From Arsenophonus sp048493715 (GTDB lineage: Bacteria; Pseudomonadota; Gammaproteobacteria; Enterobacterales; Enterobacteriaceae): 64,000 bases of DNA. Under the pieces are notes generated by a model, which saw only the letters and a list, made by a program, of their open reading frames with translations, ran no database searches and was not told the origin of the DNA. Shown here piece by piece: positions 26,974 to 37,015 of this stretch. Where the stretch lies: the NCBI GenBank assembly GCA_048493715.1, contig JBGDCZ010000014.1, positions 1 to 64,000 of the forward strand, written 5' to 3'. The translations under genes and the position numbers were made by a program. The number at the start of each line of letters is the position of its first letter. Positions within the stretch are counted from its first letter, which is position 1.

Positions 26974-27984
26974 TTAAATATAATTAACAATATTTTTAAT
27001 TAATTTTGGTCCGTGATAAATAAATCCTGAATAAACTTGTAATAACGATGCGCCAGCAGCCAATTTTTCTCTTGCCGCAACCAAAGAATCAATCCCACCC
27101 ACACCAATTATCGGCAACTGTCCTTTTAATTCTTTTGCCAATAAACACACAATTTCGGTACTTTTCAATTGTACAGGTCGGCCACTTAATCCACCAACTT
27201 CATCTGAGTACTTTAATCCTTTAACTAAACTCCGATCTAAGGTGGTGTTGGTCGCTACAACGCCATCAATTTGGTGGCGCACTAAGCTATCAGTAATTTG
27301 AACGATCTCTTGTTCCGATAAATCAGGAGCAATTTTTACTACGATAGGAACATACTTTTGATACTGCTCTGCTAATCGCTGTTGTTTATTTTTAATTGCC
27401 TGCAATAAATCATCTAATACTTCACCATATTGTAATAATCTTAAATCTGGCGTATTAGGTGAAGAAATATTGACAGCAATATAACCTGCATGAGAATAAA
27501 TTTTTTCCATACAAATTAAATAATCATCTTTACTTTGTTCAGTCGGCGTAGTTTTATTTTTGCCAATGTTAATGCCGATAATGCCGTCGTACTGTGCTTT
27601 TTTAATATTCTCAACTAAATTATCAACCCCCAGATTATTAAATCCCATACGGTTGATTAGTCCCTCAGCTTCAACCAGGCGAAATAGCCGTGGTTTATCA
27701 TTGCCCGGTTGTGGACGAGGTGTAACCGTACCTATTTCAACGAAACCAAATCCCATGGCACCAAAAGCATCGATACACTCCCCATCCTTATCTAGTCCTG
27801 CCGCCAATCCCAATGGATTCTTAAAGGTCAGCCCCATACAGGTCGTAGGTTTAAAATTGACCGACTGCTGAAGCATAAATCTCAAAGGCGAATGCATAAT
27901 ATATCTAAGCTGCCGAAAGGTAAGTTCATGAACTTGCTCTGGGTTTAAGCGGAATAGCACCTTTCGTATAAGGGGGTAAAACAT
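26974..27984 (-). CDS. pyrD: Dihydroorotate dehydrogenase (quinone)
   Basis: 336 aa, the same as E. coli PyrD, a class 2 membrane-associated FMN enzyme that oxidises dihydroorotate to orotate with quinone (EC 1.3.5.2), step 4 of pyrimidine synthesis. The N-terminal amphipathic helices for quinone access (MFYPLIRKVLFRLNPEQVHE) are present. The FMN barrel shows LGLAAGLDKDGE, GFVEIGTVTP, the catalytic Ser in NISSPNTPDLR and the phosphate loop IIGVGGI. Intact and complete. Confidence 0.97.
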   Translation of the reverse strand: MFYPLIRKVLFRLNPEQVHELTFRQLRYIMHSPLRFMLQQSVNFKPTTCMGLTFKNPLGLAAGLDKDGECIDAFGAMGFGFVEIGTVTPRPQPGNDKPRLFRLVEAEGLINRMGFNNLGVDNLVENIKKAQYDGIIGINIGKNKTTPTEQSKDDYLICMEKIYSHAGYIAVNISSPNTPDLRLLQYGEVLDDLLQAIKNKQQRLAEQYQKYVPIVVKIAPDLSEQEIVQITDSLVRHQIDGVVATNTTLDRSLVKGLKYSDEVGGLSGRPVQLKSTEIVCLLAKELKGQLPIIGVGGIDSLVAAREKLAAGASLLQVYSGFIYHGPKLIKNIVNYI

Positions 27985-28284
27985 TAGCTGTACCTTTTTG
28001 ATAGATAATATAAATTATTTGTGCTAGAAACCATTTGCCGCTTTTTATCTATAAAAACAGCCTATTGATAAATTTATCAGCAAATCTAAATGGTATGTAC
28101 AGGCGATCATGATAATTTAAATACGTCCAATATGACACTGCTTTTTGTCATTCAACTTTTTTTAAAAATAGCTAAAAAGCTGACAGACAGACATCCCCCC
28201 TGATAATTTTATAAAAGAAGAGATATCTTATTTGTAATCTTTTTCTGAAAGAAAAAGCCTAATGCTACAGTGAAAAATAAAACG
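27985..28284. other. Intergenic pepN-pyrD, nothing recognised
   Basis: 300 bp upstream of pyrD and downstream of pepN. It holds an AT-only hairpin (CTTTTTCT-GAA-AGAAAAAG near 28237-28255) that may mark the end of pepN transcription on the minus strand but lacks GC pairs. Confidence 0.35.
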
Positions 28285-30906
28285 TTACTTGTTTTCCAAC
28301 GCCTTAATAATTTTCTCGAAAAGATCCGCTGAAAGATTTTCTAATTGTTTTAACTGTTTTAACGCCTGGTACATTAGATTCTGTCGCGTTTCATCATAAC
28401 GCCTTAGACGGATCAATGGCTCGATCAAACGCGCAGCAACTTGTGGATTACTACGGTTTAAAAACGTTAACATTTCTACTAAAAATTGATAACCATCGCC
28501 ATCTTCGCGATGAAAAGCAGCTGGATTTTGAGAAACAAAAGCGCCTATTAGTGAACGTACTCGGTTAGGGTTCTCCATACTAAATGTTGGATGAGCAAGT
28601 AAACTACGTACTGTTGCCAGAACATTTTTAGCCGGACTAGTGGCCTGTAGCATAAACCATTTATCCATTATCAAACCATCATCACGCCAACGTTGCTCAA
28701 ATTGCGCCATCAGCTGTTGACAACTGGGTAATTGTGCGGCCACAGCAGCATTCAATGCCGCCATCACATCAGTCATATTATTAGCCTGATAATACTGCTC
28801 CGTTACATATCTATCAGCCTGTCGCTTATCTTCGCCAAAAGCCAGATAAAACAAACACCTATTACGTAAGCAACGTTTGGCAATATCAGCATGATCGATA
28901 CGATACTCGGTCACTTTATTGGCATGATAGACTGCCGCAAATTCAGCCGCCATTTCAGTAGCAAATTTTTGTATAATAAAGTTAATAACATCACGGATCG
29001 TCATCGGATCGATGATCTCAAACCACTCGCCAACTTCATTTTCCGAAGGTAAAGTAAATATTTGGGCTGTTAAAGCCGGATCACTGGATTTATCACTTAA
29101 AACAGCACTGAATGCATCAATAATATGCGATGGTAGTTGGAGATCTTGCGCTTGCTGTTGGCGTGTCACATTATTTTTAATATAAATAGCTAGCAGTGAT
29201 TGAGCGGCATCCCAACGAGCAAAGTCATTACTCACATAGCGCATTAATAATGCTAATTGCTGATCAGTGTATAAATAATCCAATTTCACCGGCGCGGAGA
29301 ATTCACGTAACAATGAAGGAATTGGCGGCGAATTAACGTTATCAAAAATAAAAGTCTGCTGTGACTTGACCACATTAAGTACCGAATGCACAGGTCGACC
29401 ATTATGCTGTAACGGAATAACATTACCTTCGCTATCATACAATTCAATATCTAGCGGTATATGTAGTGGTAATTTTTCTGCTTGATCTGCTGTTGCTGGG
29501 GTCATTTGACTAATATGCAGTAAATATTGCTGTTTTTCCACAATATATTCATCTCTAACTGTCACTACCGGAGTACCCGATTGGCTATACCAGCGGCGAA
29601 ATAAAGTGAGATCAATATTAGATGCATCTTCCATGGCTTGTACGAAATCATCACAGGTAGCAGCACTGCCATCATGGCGAGCGGTATAGAGTTTCATACC
29701 CGCCTGAAACTGCTCTTCGCCTAACAGAGTATGCAACATGCGAATAACTTCTGCTCCCTTTTCATAAACGGTCAAAGTATAGAAGTTATTCATTTCAATT
29801 ACTTTATCAGGACGAATAGGATGCGCCATCGGACTTGCATCTTCAGCAAATTGTTGTGCACGCATCAGGCGAACATTTTCAATCCGGTTTACCGAACGCG
29901 AGCCTAAATCAGAACTAAACTCTTGATCACGAAAAACCGTTAATCCTTCCTTAAGGCTTAATTGAAACCAGTCACGGCAAGTAATACGATTACCTGTCCA
30001 ATTATGAAAATATTCATGGCCGATTACTGCTTCAATATTAAGATAGTCCTTATCAGTTGCCGTTTCGGTTTTCGCTAGCACATATTTAGAATTGAAAATA
30101 TTAAGTCCTTTGTTTTCCATCGCCCCCATATTAAAGAAGTCAACGGTAACTATCATATAAATATCTAAATCATATTCGAAACCAAAACGGCTCTCATCCC
30201 AACGCATGGCATTTTTCAAACAAACCATTGCCCAGTTAGCACGATCTAAATTCCCCTTATCGACAAATAGCGCTAACGTTATATTACGGCCACTTTGGCT
30301 AACATAATGATCATAAAGAACGTCAAAATCACCTGCCACCAGGGCGAAAAGATAACTGGGCTTAGGGAACGGATCTTGCCATTTTACCCAATGACGGCCA
30401 TCTTCCTTTTCCCCTTTATCAATTTGATTACCATTGGAAAGCAAATAAGGATAACGCGATTTGTCAGCTGTAATACAAGTTGTAAAACGTGCTAAGACAT
30501 CCGGCCGATCTAAATAATAGGTAATATGGCGGAAACCTTCTGCCTCACACTGAGTGCAAAGTACATCAGCTGATACATAAAGTCCCTCTAGAGCAGTATT
30601 TTTTAGTGGATTTATTTCATTAATGATCTTAAGAACGAAAGTCTCCGGTACTGACTCAATAATCAGTTTGCCTGCCTCTTCCCGATAGGCTAACCATGGT
30701 TCACCATCAATCTGAATACTGTGCAAAATCAAGTTTTCACCGTTGATTATCAAAGTATTAGCCTGTGAATTTAATCGTTTTACTCGGCTTATCGCGGTAA
30801 CTATGGTTGTTGCCGGATCAAGCACAAAATCCAATTCAATATCAGTGATAGTGTAATCAGGCGCCTGGTAATCCTGCCGGTATTTCTCTTGTCGCTGTTG
30901 CGTCAT
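28285..30906 (-). CDS. pepN: Aminopeptidase N
   Basis: 873 aa (E. coli 870), the main M1-family zinc aminopeptidase of the cytosol, trimming peptides from ATP-dependent proteases. The substrate-anchoring motif GAMEN (MGAMENKGLNIF) and the zinc site HEYFHNWTGN with the downstream Glu (LKEGLTVF) are present, as is the catalytic Tyr region NNFYTLTVYEKGAEV. The C-terminal helical domain is complete. I chose ATG 30904-30906 (MTQQRQEKYRQDYQAPDY), which aligns with E. coli; an upstream start adds 7 unconserved residues. It is divergent from pncB. Confidence 0.96.
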   Translation of the reverse strand: MTQQRQEKYRQDYQAPDYTITDIELDFVLDPATTIVTAISRVKRLNSQANTLIINGENLILHSIQIDGEPWLAYREEAGKLIIESVPETFVLKIINEINPLKNTALEGLYVSADVLCTQCEAEGFRHITYYLDRPDVLARFTTCITADKSRYPYLLSNGNQIDKGEKEDGRHWVKWQDPFPKPSYLFALVAGDFDVLYDHYVSQSGRNITLALFVDKGNLDRANWAMVCLKNAMRWDESRFGFEYDLDIYMIVTVDFFNMGAMENKGLNIFNSKYVLAKTETATDKDYLNIEAVIGHEYFHNWTGNRITCRDWFQLSLKEGLTVFRDQEFSSDLGSRSVNRIENVRLMRAQQFAEDASPMAHPIRPDKVIEMNNFYTLTVYEKGAEVIRMLHTLLGEEQFQAGMKLYTARHDGSAATCDDFVQAMEDASNIDLTLFRRWYSQSGTPVVTVRDEYIVEKQQYLLHISQMTPATADQAEKLPLHIPLDIELYDSEGNVIPLQHNGRPVHSVLNVVKSQQTFIFDNVNSPPIPSLLREFSAPVKLDYLYTDQQLALLMRYVSNDFARWDAAQSLLAIYIKNNVTRQQQAQDLQLPSHIIDAFSAVLSDKSSDPALTAQIFTLPSENEVGEWFEIIDPMTIRDVINFIIQKFATEMAAEFAAVYHANKVTEYRIDHADIAKRCLRNRCLFYLAFGEDKRQADRYVTEQYYQANNMTDVMAALNAAVAAQLPSCQQLMAQFEQRWRDDGLIMDKWFMLQATSPAKNVLATVRSLLAHPTFSMENPNRVRSLIGAFVSQNPAAFHREDGDGYQFLVEMLTFLNRSNPQVAARLIEPLIRLRRYDETRQNLMYQALKQLKQLENLSADLFEKIIKALENK

Positions 30907-31240
30907 AGTAAATTTTACCTGTATCAAATATTGTTATGTCGTAGGTGGCTAATTATTTGACAATAATAAATGATATATTAAAAGCTCTTGCTTTTGATCA
31001 TAAATAATTTACCAGTTATTAATATTCTCTCTTACTGCTCTTTATCAGCATGTTATTTATTACTGCTAAAAACGCTGCTAATAAAAAATAATTTCTAATA
31101 TCAAATAGATGATTAGAATTTTTTATAACTACACCAGAAATGTTGAGAACAGCCTTCACTCTTACTAGCATTAACAGGTATGCTCTGGCATATTTTATCT
31201 TTAAGCCGAGAGTAATACTTCCGTAAGGATAGCTAACGTT
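30907..31240. promoter_or_regulatory. Divergent pepN/pncB upstream region
   Basis: 334 bp with no gene; must carry both promoters. GTAAGGA lies just before the pncB ATG. No clear NadR operator (TGTTTA-N6-TAAACA) is visible. Confidence 0.4.
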
Positions 31241-32491
31241 ATGAATTCAGATGCACCACCTATCATTACATCGCTGTTAGATACTGATGCTTATAAGCTG
31301 CATATGCAACAAGCCGTTTTTCATAACTATAATCAAGTATCGGTAGTGGTAAAATTTCGTTGCCGTAATGATGAACGTCTTGGTAACTATGCCCAAGCTG
31401 TACGCCAACAAATAGATTTAATGGCACATATTGCCTTAACTCCAAATGAATACCGCTATCTCAGCGGTCTACTTTTTTTAAGACTGATTATCTCAATTGG
31501 TTGAAGAATTTTCGCTTCAATCCTGCTCAGGTTAGCATTTATAGCACCCCAGAAAATCAGTTAGCACTAAGAATTAATGGCCCGTGGCGTGAAGTCATTC
31601 TATGGGAAGTACCACTATTGGCCTTAATCAGAGAACTGGGTCACCGCGATCGCTCTCCCAATGTAACAGCCGAAGATGCCATTGAACAGTTACATAAATT
31701 GATTAATCATTTTTACCAAGACACTAAAATCCAAAATATTGATTTAACCAACTTCAAATTAATGGATTTTGGCCCGCGCCGGCGTTTTTCTCGAGCGGTG
31801 CAATATGCGATTATCAACGAGCTCAAAACCCATTTCCTTTATTTTACTGGAACAAGTAATTATCAGCTGGCCCAACAGCTACAACTTAGACCTGTTGGTA
31901 CCCAAGCCCACGAGTGGTTTCAAGCTCATCAGCAAATTAACTCGGATCTGGCTAACAGCCAATGCGGTGCGCTACAAAATTGGCTGGATGAATATTCCGA
32001 TCAATTAGGCATTACAAACAGACTGTATCACAATGGATGCTTTTCTGCATGACTTTGATGTCACCTTTGCCAATCGTTATCAGGGATTGCGTCATGATTC
32101 TGGTGACCCGTTAGAATGGGGTGAAAAAGCCATTAGCCACTATAAAAAACTGGCGATTGATCCAATGAGTAAAACCCTGGTTTTCTCAGATAACCTTGAT
32201 CTACAAAAAGCATTAATCCTTTATAAACATTTTTATAAACGTATTAATCTTATTTTTGGTATCGGTACACAGTTAACCTACAATATTCCTCACGTAAAAC
32301 CACTTAATATTATGATTAAATTAGTGGAATGTAATGGTAAACCGGTTGCTAAGTTGTCTAATAGTCCAGGAAAAACTATCTGTGATGACAATGAATTTGT
32401 TGATCGCTTAAAAAAAGCCTTTGATATCCCCAATATCACCCAGCGCGTTGATAGCAAACATAACAGACTATTGTACAACATATTTCGTTGA
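31241..32491 (+). pseudogene. pncB: pncB nicotinate phosphoribosyltransferase, two frameshifts
   Basis: Three overlapping frames rebuild PncB (about 400 aa), which makes nicotinate mononucleotide from nicotinate and PRPP in NAD salvage. Part 1 (31241-31504): SLLDTDAYKLHMQQAVFHNY. A shift in the T run near 31473 (LLFLRL should read LFFKTDYLNWL) leads to part 2: FRFNPAQV, INGPWREVILWEVPLLALI, and the active-site stretch GTQAHEWFQAHQQ with the phosphorylated His. A shift near 32017 leads to part 3: DCITMDAFLHDF, GLRHDSGDPLEWGEKAI, KLVECNGKPVAKLSNSPGKT. No other damage is seen, so loss is recent or the indels are sequence errors. Confidence 0.8.
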
Positions 32492-32663
32492 TTGTAAGCT
32501 CATAATAAATTAAATTCTTATTACAAAGGTCTTTTCATCTTGTTATTCCCATTTTAAACTTGCTGTTTTTACTTGTTTCCTACGCGTGGACAAGTAACGT
32601 AAAGTCTTTCCCAAGCGGGAACCAATAATTTTAAACAACTAAACATCAACAAGAGAGTATTTT

Positions 32664-34064
32664 ATGAACATAGTGCCTGTAGTCGAAGTACTACGAGGCC
32701 GTGTAGCGGTAGGCGAAGAAATAACCGTTCGTGGCTGGGTACGTACAAGGAGAGATTCAAAAGTCGGTTTCTCATTCCTCACCGTCTATGACGGTTCCTG
32801 TTTTAATCCATTACAGGCTATTGTAAACAATAAGTTAGATAATTATGAAAATGAAATTTTACACCTTACCACCGGTTGCTCGGTTGAAGTAACCGGAATA
32901 GTCAAGCTATCGGAAGGTCAGGGACAACAATTTGAATTATTGGCAACTCATGTTGTTGTAGTTGGTATGGTAGAAAATCCTGATAGCTATCCAATGGCGG
33001 CAAAATGGCATAGTGTTGAATACTTACGTGAAGTGGCACATCTTAGGCCACGCACCAATCTTATTGGCGCCGTTGCCCGTGTTCGCAATACGCTAGCCCA
33101 AGCGGTTCATCGTTTCTTTAACGAGGAAGGCTATCTTTGGATGTCAACACCAATTATCACTGCCGCCGATACCGAAGGCGCCGGTGAAATGTTTCGCGTC
33201 TCTACTTTAGATTTGCAAAATATTCCCCGCACAGAGAAAGGCGAAGTCAATTTTGATAAAGACTTTTTTGGTCGTGAAGCATTTCTAACCGTATCCGGGC
33301 AATTAAATGGCGAAGCTTATGCTTGTGCATTAAGTAAAATTTATACCTTTGGCCCGACTTTTCGCGCCGAAAACTCTAACACCAGCCGCCACTTAGCCGA
33401 ATTTTGGATGGTTGAGCCTGAAGTCGCTTTTGCCGATTTGAACGATATCGCATCACTCGCTGAGAAAATGTTAAAATATGTCTTCAAAGCGGTTTTGCAG
33501 CAACGTAATGATGACTTAACCTTTTTTGCTGAACGGATCGATAAACAAGTTATCAGCCGATTGGAAAAATTTGTTGCCTCTGATTTTGCCCAAATCAATT
33601 ATACCGACGCCATTAAAGTGCTTGAGCAATGTGGTCAAACATTTGAAAATCCGGTGGCTTGGGGCATCGATCTCTCTTCTGAGCATGAACGCTATTTAGC
33701 CGAGCAATATTTCAAAGCACCGGTGGTAGTTAAGAATTATCCAAAAGATATTAAAGCCTTTTACATGCGTCTGAATGATGATAATAAAACGGTTGCCGCC
33801 ATGGATGTATTAGCGCCGGGGATTGGCGAAATTATTGGTGGATCTCAGCGTGAAGAGCGGCTGAATAAACTTGATGCTCGTATACAAGAGATGGGACTTA
33901 AGCAACAAGATTATAGCTGGTATCGTGATCTGCGCCGTTATGGCACCGTGCCGCACGCTGGTTTTGGGCTCGGATTTGAGCGCCTGGTGGCTTATGTGAC
34001 TGGTGTACAAAATATCCGTGAAACCATTCCATTCCCGCGTACCCCACGTAACGCCAGCTTTTAA
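32664..34064 (+). CDS. asnS: Asparaginyl-tRNA synthetase
   Basis: 466 aa, the same as E. coli AsnRS, a class IIb enzyme. The N-terminal OB-fold anticodon-binding domain (about 10-110) has VRGWVRTRRDSKVGFSFLTV. The catalytic domain has motif 2 (FGPTFRAENSNTSRHLAEFW) and motif 3 (GFGLGFERLVAYVTGVQNIR). AGAGAG precedes ATG 32664. Intact and essential. It is followed by a hairpin and then the porin gene, as in E. coli. Confidence 0.97.
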   Translation: MNIVPVVEVLRGRVAVGEEITVRGWVRTRRDSKVGFSFLTVYDGSCFNPLQAIVNNKLDNYENEILHLTTGCSVEVTGIVKLSEGQGQQFELLATHVVVVGMVENPDSYPMAAKWHSVEYLREVAHLRPRTNLIGAVARVRNTLAQAVHRFFNEEGYLWMSTPIITAADTEGAGEMFRVSTLDLQNIPRTEKGEVNFDKDFFGREAFLTVSGQLNGEAYACALSKIYTFGPTFRAENSNTSRHLAEFWMVEPEVAFADLNDIASLAEKMLKYVFKAVLQQRNDDLTFFAERIDKQVISRLEKFVASDFAQINYTDAIKVLEQCGQTFENPVAWGIDLSSEHERYLAEQYFKAPVVVKNYPKDIKAFYMRLNDDNKTVAAMDVLAPGIGEIIGGSQREERLNKLDARIQEMGLKQQDYSWYRDLRRYGTVPHAGFGLGFERLVAYVTGVQNIRETIPFPRTPRNASF

Positions 34065-34106
34065 CTATTAATTTCATAAAACCAATAAATATTTTATATG
34101 ATAACT

Positions 34107-34129
34107 GGCCAGTATAGCGCTGGCCTTTA
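34107..34129 (+). terminator. Probable terminator of asnS
   Basis: GGCCAG (34107-34112) pairs with CTGGCC (34120-34125) around TATAGCG, followed by TTTA. It lies 43 bp after the asnS stop. The U-run is short. Confidence 0.5.
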
Positions 34130-34167
34130 CTAGCTAATTATAATAAATATTAAAAGGTTCCCCAATA

Positions 34168-34187
34168 TTTACATTTTGTAACTTATT
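34168..34187 (+). promoter_or_regulatory. OmpR-type box of the porin promoter
   Basis: TTTACATTTTGTAACTTATT resembles the E. coli ompF F1 OmpR site (as I recall it, TTTACTTTTGGTTACATATT). It lies about 200 bp before the start codon. The leader after it also keeps ompF-like stretches (ACACTAAACTCT, AGTTCC, AGTGGCAGGTGTC, ATGAGGGTAATAATA), so EnvZ-OmpR control and an ompF-like leader appear retained. Confidence 0.6.
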
Positions 34188-34369
34188 TTTTCTATTTATT
34201 ACAAATATTGCATTTCTGTATCATTTTCAGGGTAGATAAAAATATTTACCGATGGAACACTGGACGCAGAAACGAGACGACACTAAACTCTTAGAGATAG
34301 TTCCCAATGGTTGGGAATTTATTTTTAGCAGTGGCAGGTGTCCGAATAACACCAATGAGGGTAATAATA

Positions 34370-35476
34370 ATGATGAAGCGCAATATTCTTGCAATAGTTA
34401 TCCCGGCGTTGTTAGCTAATACAGCAAACGCAGCTGAAATCTATAACAAAGACGGCAACAAACTCGATCTATATGGTAAAGTTGACGTTCATCACTTCTT
34501 TGGAAAAAGCAGTGGTGGCGATGACTCGCGTGTTCGTCTTGGTATAAAAGGTGATACTCAAATCTCTGATCAACTAACTGGTTTTGGTCGTTTCGAATGG
34601 GAAGTCAAAGCCAACAAAAGTGAAGCTGAGAACGAAAACACAAACCATTTAGCTTATGCCGGTTCGAAAATTGCTGACTTTGGTTCATTGGACTATGGTC
34701 GCAACTATGGTGTTCTTTATGATGTCAACGCATGGACTGACGTTCTGCCACTTTCTGGTGCAGACTCTATGTCTCAGACTGATAGCTACATGACTGGCCG
34801 TAACCGTAACCTGTTAACTTACCGTAGTACTGATTTCTTTGGTCTGGTCGATGGCTTGCACTTCGCCCTACAATATCAAGGTAAAAATACTAAAAGCAAC
34901 AAATCAGGTAGCAAAGATTACCTGAAAAATAACGGTGATGGCTTCGGTATTGCCGCCAACTATGATATCGGCTGGGGTGGTGCACTGGGTGGTGCTTATA
35001 CCAAATCTAATCGTGGCATGAATGACACTTTGAAAGCTAAAAGTGGCGCTGGCGGTAATAGTGCTGAAGGCTGGAACGCTGGTATCAAATATGATGCCAA
35101 CAATCTCTATCTAGCGGCGATGTACGGCGAAACCCGTAATATGACTAGGTTTGGCAGAACAGTCGACAACACCGATATGACACGCGTTGCTAACAAAACT
35201 GAAAACTTTGAATTGGTTGGTCAGTATCTGTTTGACGAAATTGGTCTGAAACCATCTATTGCTTATGTACAGTCTAAAGGTAAAGATCTGCCAGACAATG
35301 CTAATAAGCAAGACCTGGTGAAATATATCTCGTTAGGTGCTTTCTACTACTTCAACAAAAACCTGACCGCAGTTGTTGATTACAAAATCAACCTAGTCAA
35401 TAGCAATGACTTTACCAAAAAATATGGTATTGGCAACGGCGACCTTGTTGGTTTAGGCTTAGTTTACCAGTTCTAA
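34370..35476 (+). CDS. ompF: OmpF-type general porin
   Basis: 368-aa precursor of a 16-stranded trimeric porin (E. coli OmpF 362). Signal peptide MMKRNILAIVIPALLANTAN then A|AEIYNKDGNKLDLYGKVDV. The last residues GDLVGLGLVYQF end in the Phe required for outer-membrane assembly. The constriction loop is altered: where OmpF has PEFGGD, this protein has LPLSGADSMSQTDSYM, so pore selectivity may differ. I chose ATG 34370 (GAGGGTAATAATA before it); upstream in-frame codons have no signal-peptide sense. The position between asnS and aspC identifies it as ompF rather than ompC. Confidence 0.93.
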   Translation: MMKRNILAIVIPALLANTANAAEIYNKDGNKLDLYGKVDVHHFFGKSSGGDDSRVRLGIKGDTQISDQLTGFGRFEWEVKANKSEAENENTNHLAYAGSKIADFGSLDYGRNYGVLYDVNAWTDVLPLSGADSMSQTDSYMTGRNRNLLTYRSTDFFGLVDGLHFALQYQGKNTKSNKSGSKDYLKNNGDGFGIAANYDIGWGGALGGAYTKSNRGMNDTLKAKSGAGGNSAEGWNAGIKYDANNLYLAAMYGETRNMTRFGRTVDNTDMTRVANKTENFELVGQYLFDEIGLKPSIAYVQSKGKDLPDNANKQDLVKYISLGAFYYFNKNLTAVVDYKINLVNSNDFTKKYGIGNGDLVGLGLVYQF

Positions 35477-35521
35477 TTATCGCTTAGCGGTGATTTAACG
35501 GTAAAAGTGAAAGCGTAAATC

Positions 35522-35550
35522 AAAAAGCAGCGCTCTTGCGCTGCTTTTTT
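35522..35550 (+). terminator. Rho-independent terminator of ompF
   Basis: AAAAAGCAGCGC (35522-35533) pairs with GCGCTGCTTTTT (35538-35549) around TCTT, ending in a T run, 46 bp after the stop. Confidence 0.9.
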
Positions 35551-35724
35551 ATCGATTTATTTTTGCTGATAAGATATTGTAACCAGGCAGAGATCAATTT
35601 TAATAGTAACTAATATCACAAGTTTACCCTATTTTTATCGCAGAGTGTTGGCAAATCATTTTCATCGCGTTAACCTGAGATCCCTCGATTACCAAGTTAC
35701 AATTGAGTTATTGGAATTATAAAT

Positions 35725-36924
35725 ATGTTGGAAAATATTATTGCGGCTCCTGCCGATCCTATTTTAGGGTTAGCAGAGGGTTTTAATGCTGATCCGCGTA
35801 AACAAAAAATCAATTTAGGTATTGGTGTTTACAAGGATGAGTCAGGGAAAACCCCCATTCTTACTTCCGTCAAAAAAGCAGAAAAATATCTGTTAGAACA
35901 GGAGGTGACGAAAAACTACCTTGCTATTAGTGGGATAGCGGAATTTGCCAGCGTTACCCAGGCATTACTATTTGGCAACAATCATCCAATTATCGCCGAA
36001 AATCGCGCTCGCACCTCACAGGCACCAGGAGGTACCGGGGCATTGCGTATTGCCGCTGAATTTATCGCTAAACAGACCTCAGCGCAGCGCGTCTGGATCA
36101 GCCAACCTAGCTGGCCAAATCACGATAATGTTTTTAAAGCGGTGGGGCTGACAATCTGCCATTACAATTACTATGATGCTGAAAAGCATAATCTGGATTT
36201 TGCTGGCATGTTAACCAGCTTAGAAGATGTTAGACCGGGTGATATCCTATTATTGCATGGCTGCTGCCATAACCCTACCGGTATTGATCCAACACCAGAG
36301 CAGTGGGAAATTTTATCAACACTGGCTGCGGAAAAAAACTTGTTACCCGTATTCGATTTTGCTTACCAAGGCTTTGCTAAAGGCCTGGAAGAAGACGCGC
36401 AAGGTTTACGTATTTTTGCCAATAAAAACCCGGAAATCATCGTTACCAGTTCCTCCTCGAAAAATTTTGGCTTATATAATGAACGTGTCGGTGCCTGTAC
36501 CATTATTGCTAATAATAGCGAGCAAGCCGAGCGAGCATTTAGTCAAATAAAATCGATTATCCGTGCAAACTACTCAAATCCTCCGGCCCACGGTGCGGCC
36601 ATTGTAACCACTATTTTATCAGATGAACTATTAAAGAAAGAGTGGATCGAAGAGCTGACAATCATGCGTCAACGGATTCAACGCATGCGACAATTGTTTG
36701 TCAACACTTTACAAGAAACAGGTGCTAAGCAAGACTTTAGTTTTATTAGCAAACAAAACGGTATGTTCTCGTTCAGCGGTCTTAATGAAGAACAAGTGAA
36801 CCAACTGCGTGAAAAACATGCGATCTATGTGATTAGTTCAGGACGCATTAATGTCGCTGGCTTAACGTTAGAAAATATGGTTCCTTTATGTAAAGCTATC
36901 GTTGACATATTAGAAAGGAATTAA
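35725..36924 (+). CDS. aspC: Aspartate aminotransferase
   Basis: 399 aa (E. coli AspC 396), a PLP-dependent class I aminotransferase that interconverts aspartate and oxaloacetate with glutamate and 2-oxoglutarate (EC 2.6.1.1). The PLP-phosphate and ring contacts (PGGTGALR, SWPNH, HGCCHNPTG, DFAYQGFA) are present, as are the Schiff-base Lys in SSSSKNFGLYNERVG and the substrate Arg near the end (SSGRINVAG). One change: E. coli has SSYSKNFG, here Tyr is Ser, three residues before... the Lys region otherwise being identical. Start ATG 35725. A strong terminator follows. Confidence 0.95.
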   Translation: MLENIIAAPADPILGLAEGFNADPRKQKINLGIGVYKDESGKTPILTSVKKAEKYLLEQEVTKNYLAISGIAEFASVTQALLFGNNHPIIAENRARTSQAPGGTGALRIAAEFIAKQTSAQRVWISQPSWPNHDNVFKAVGLTICHYNYYDAEKHNLDFAGMLTSLEDVRPGDILLLHGCCHNPTGIDPTPEQWEILSTLAAEKNLLPVFDFAYQGFAKGLEEDAQGLRIFANKNPEIIVTSSSSKNFGLYNERVGACTIIANNSEQAERAFSQIKSIIRANYSNPPAHGAAIVTTILSDELLKKEWIEELTIMRQRIQRMRQLFVNTLQETGAKQDFSFISKQNGMFSFSGLNEEQVNQLREKHAIYVISSGRINVAGLTLENMVPLCKAIVDILERN

Positions 36925-36942
36925 TTTTTAATTCCGCTCGTT

Positions 36943-36974
36943 ACCGATTAGGTATAAAGCCTAATCGGTTTTTT
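36943..36974 (+). terminator. Rho-independent terminator of aspC
   Basis: ACCGATTAGG (36943-36952) pairs with CCTAATCGGT (36960-36969) around TATAAAG, followed by TTTTT, about 20 bp after the stop. Confidence 0.9.
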
Positions 36975-37015
36975 ATGGTTGGCAAATCACATGAAAATCA
37001 GGGCTGAGCCATATA

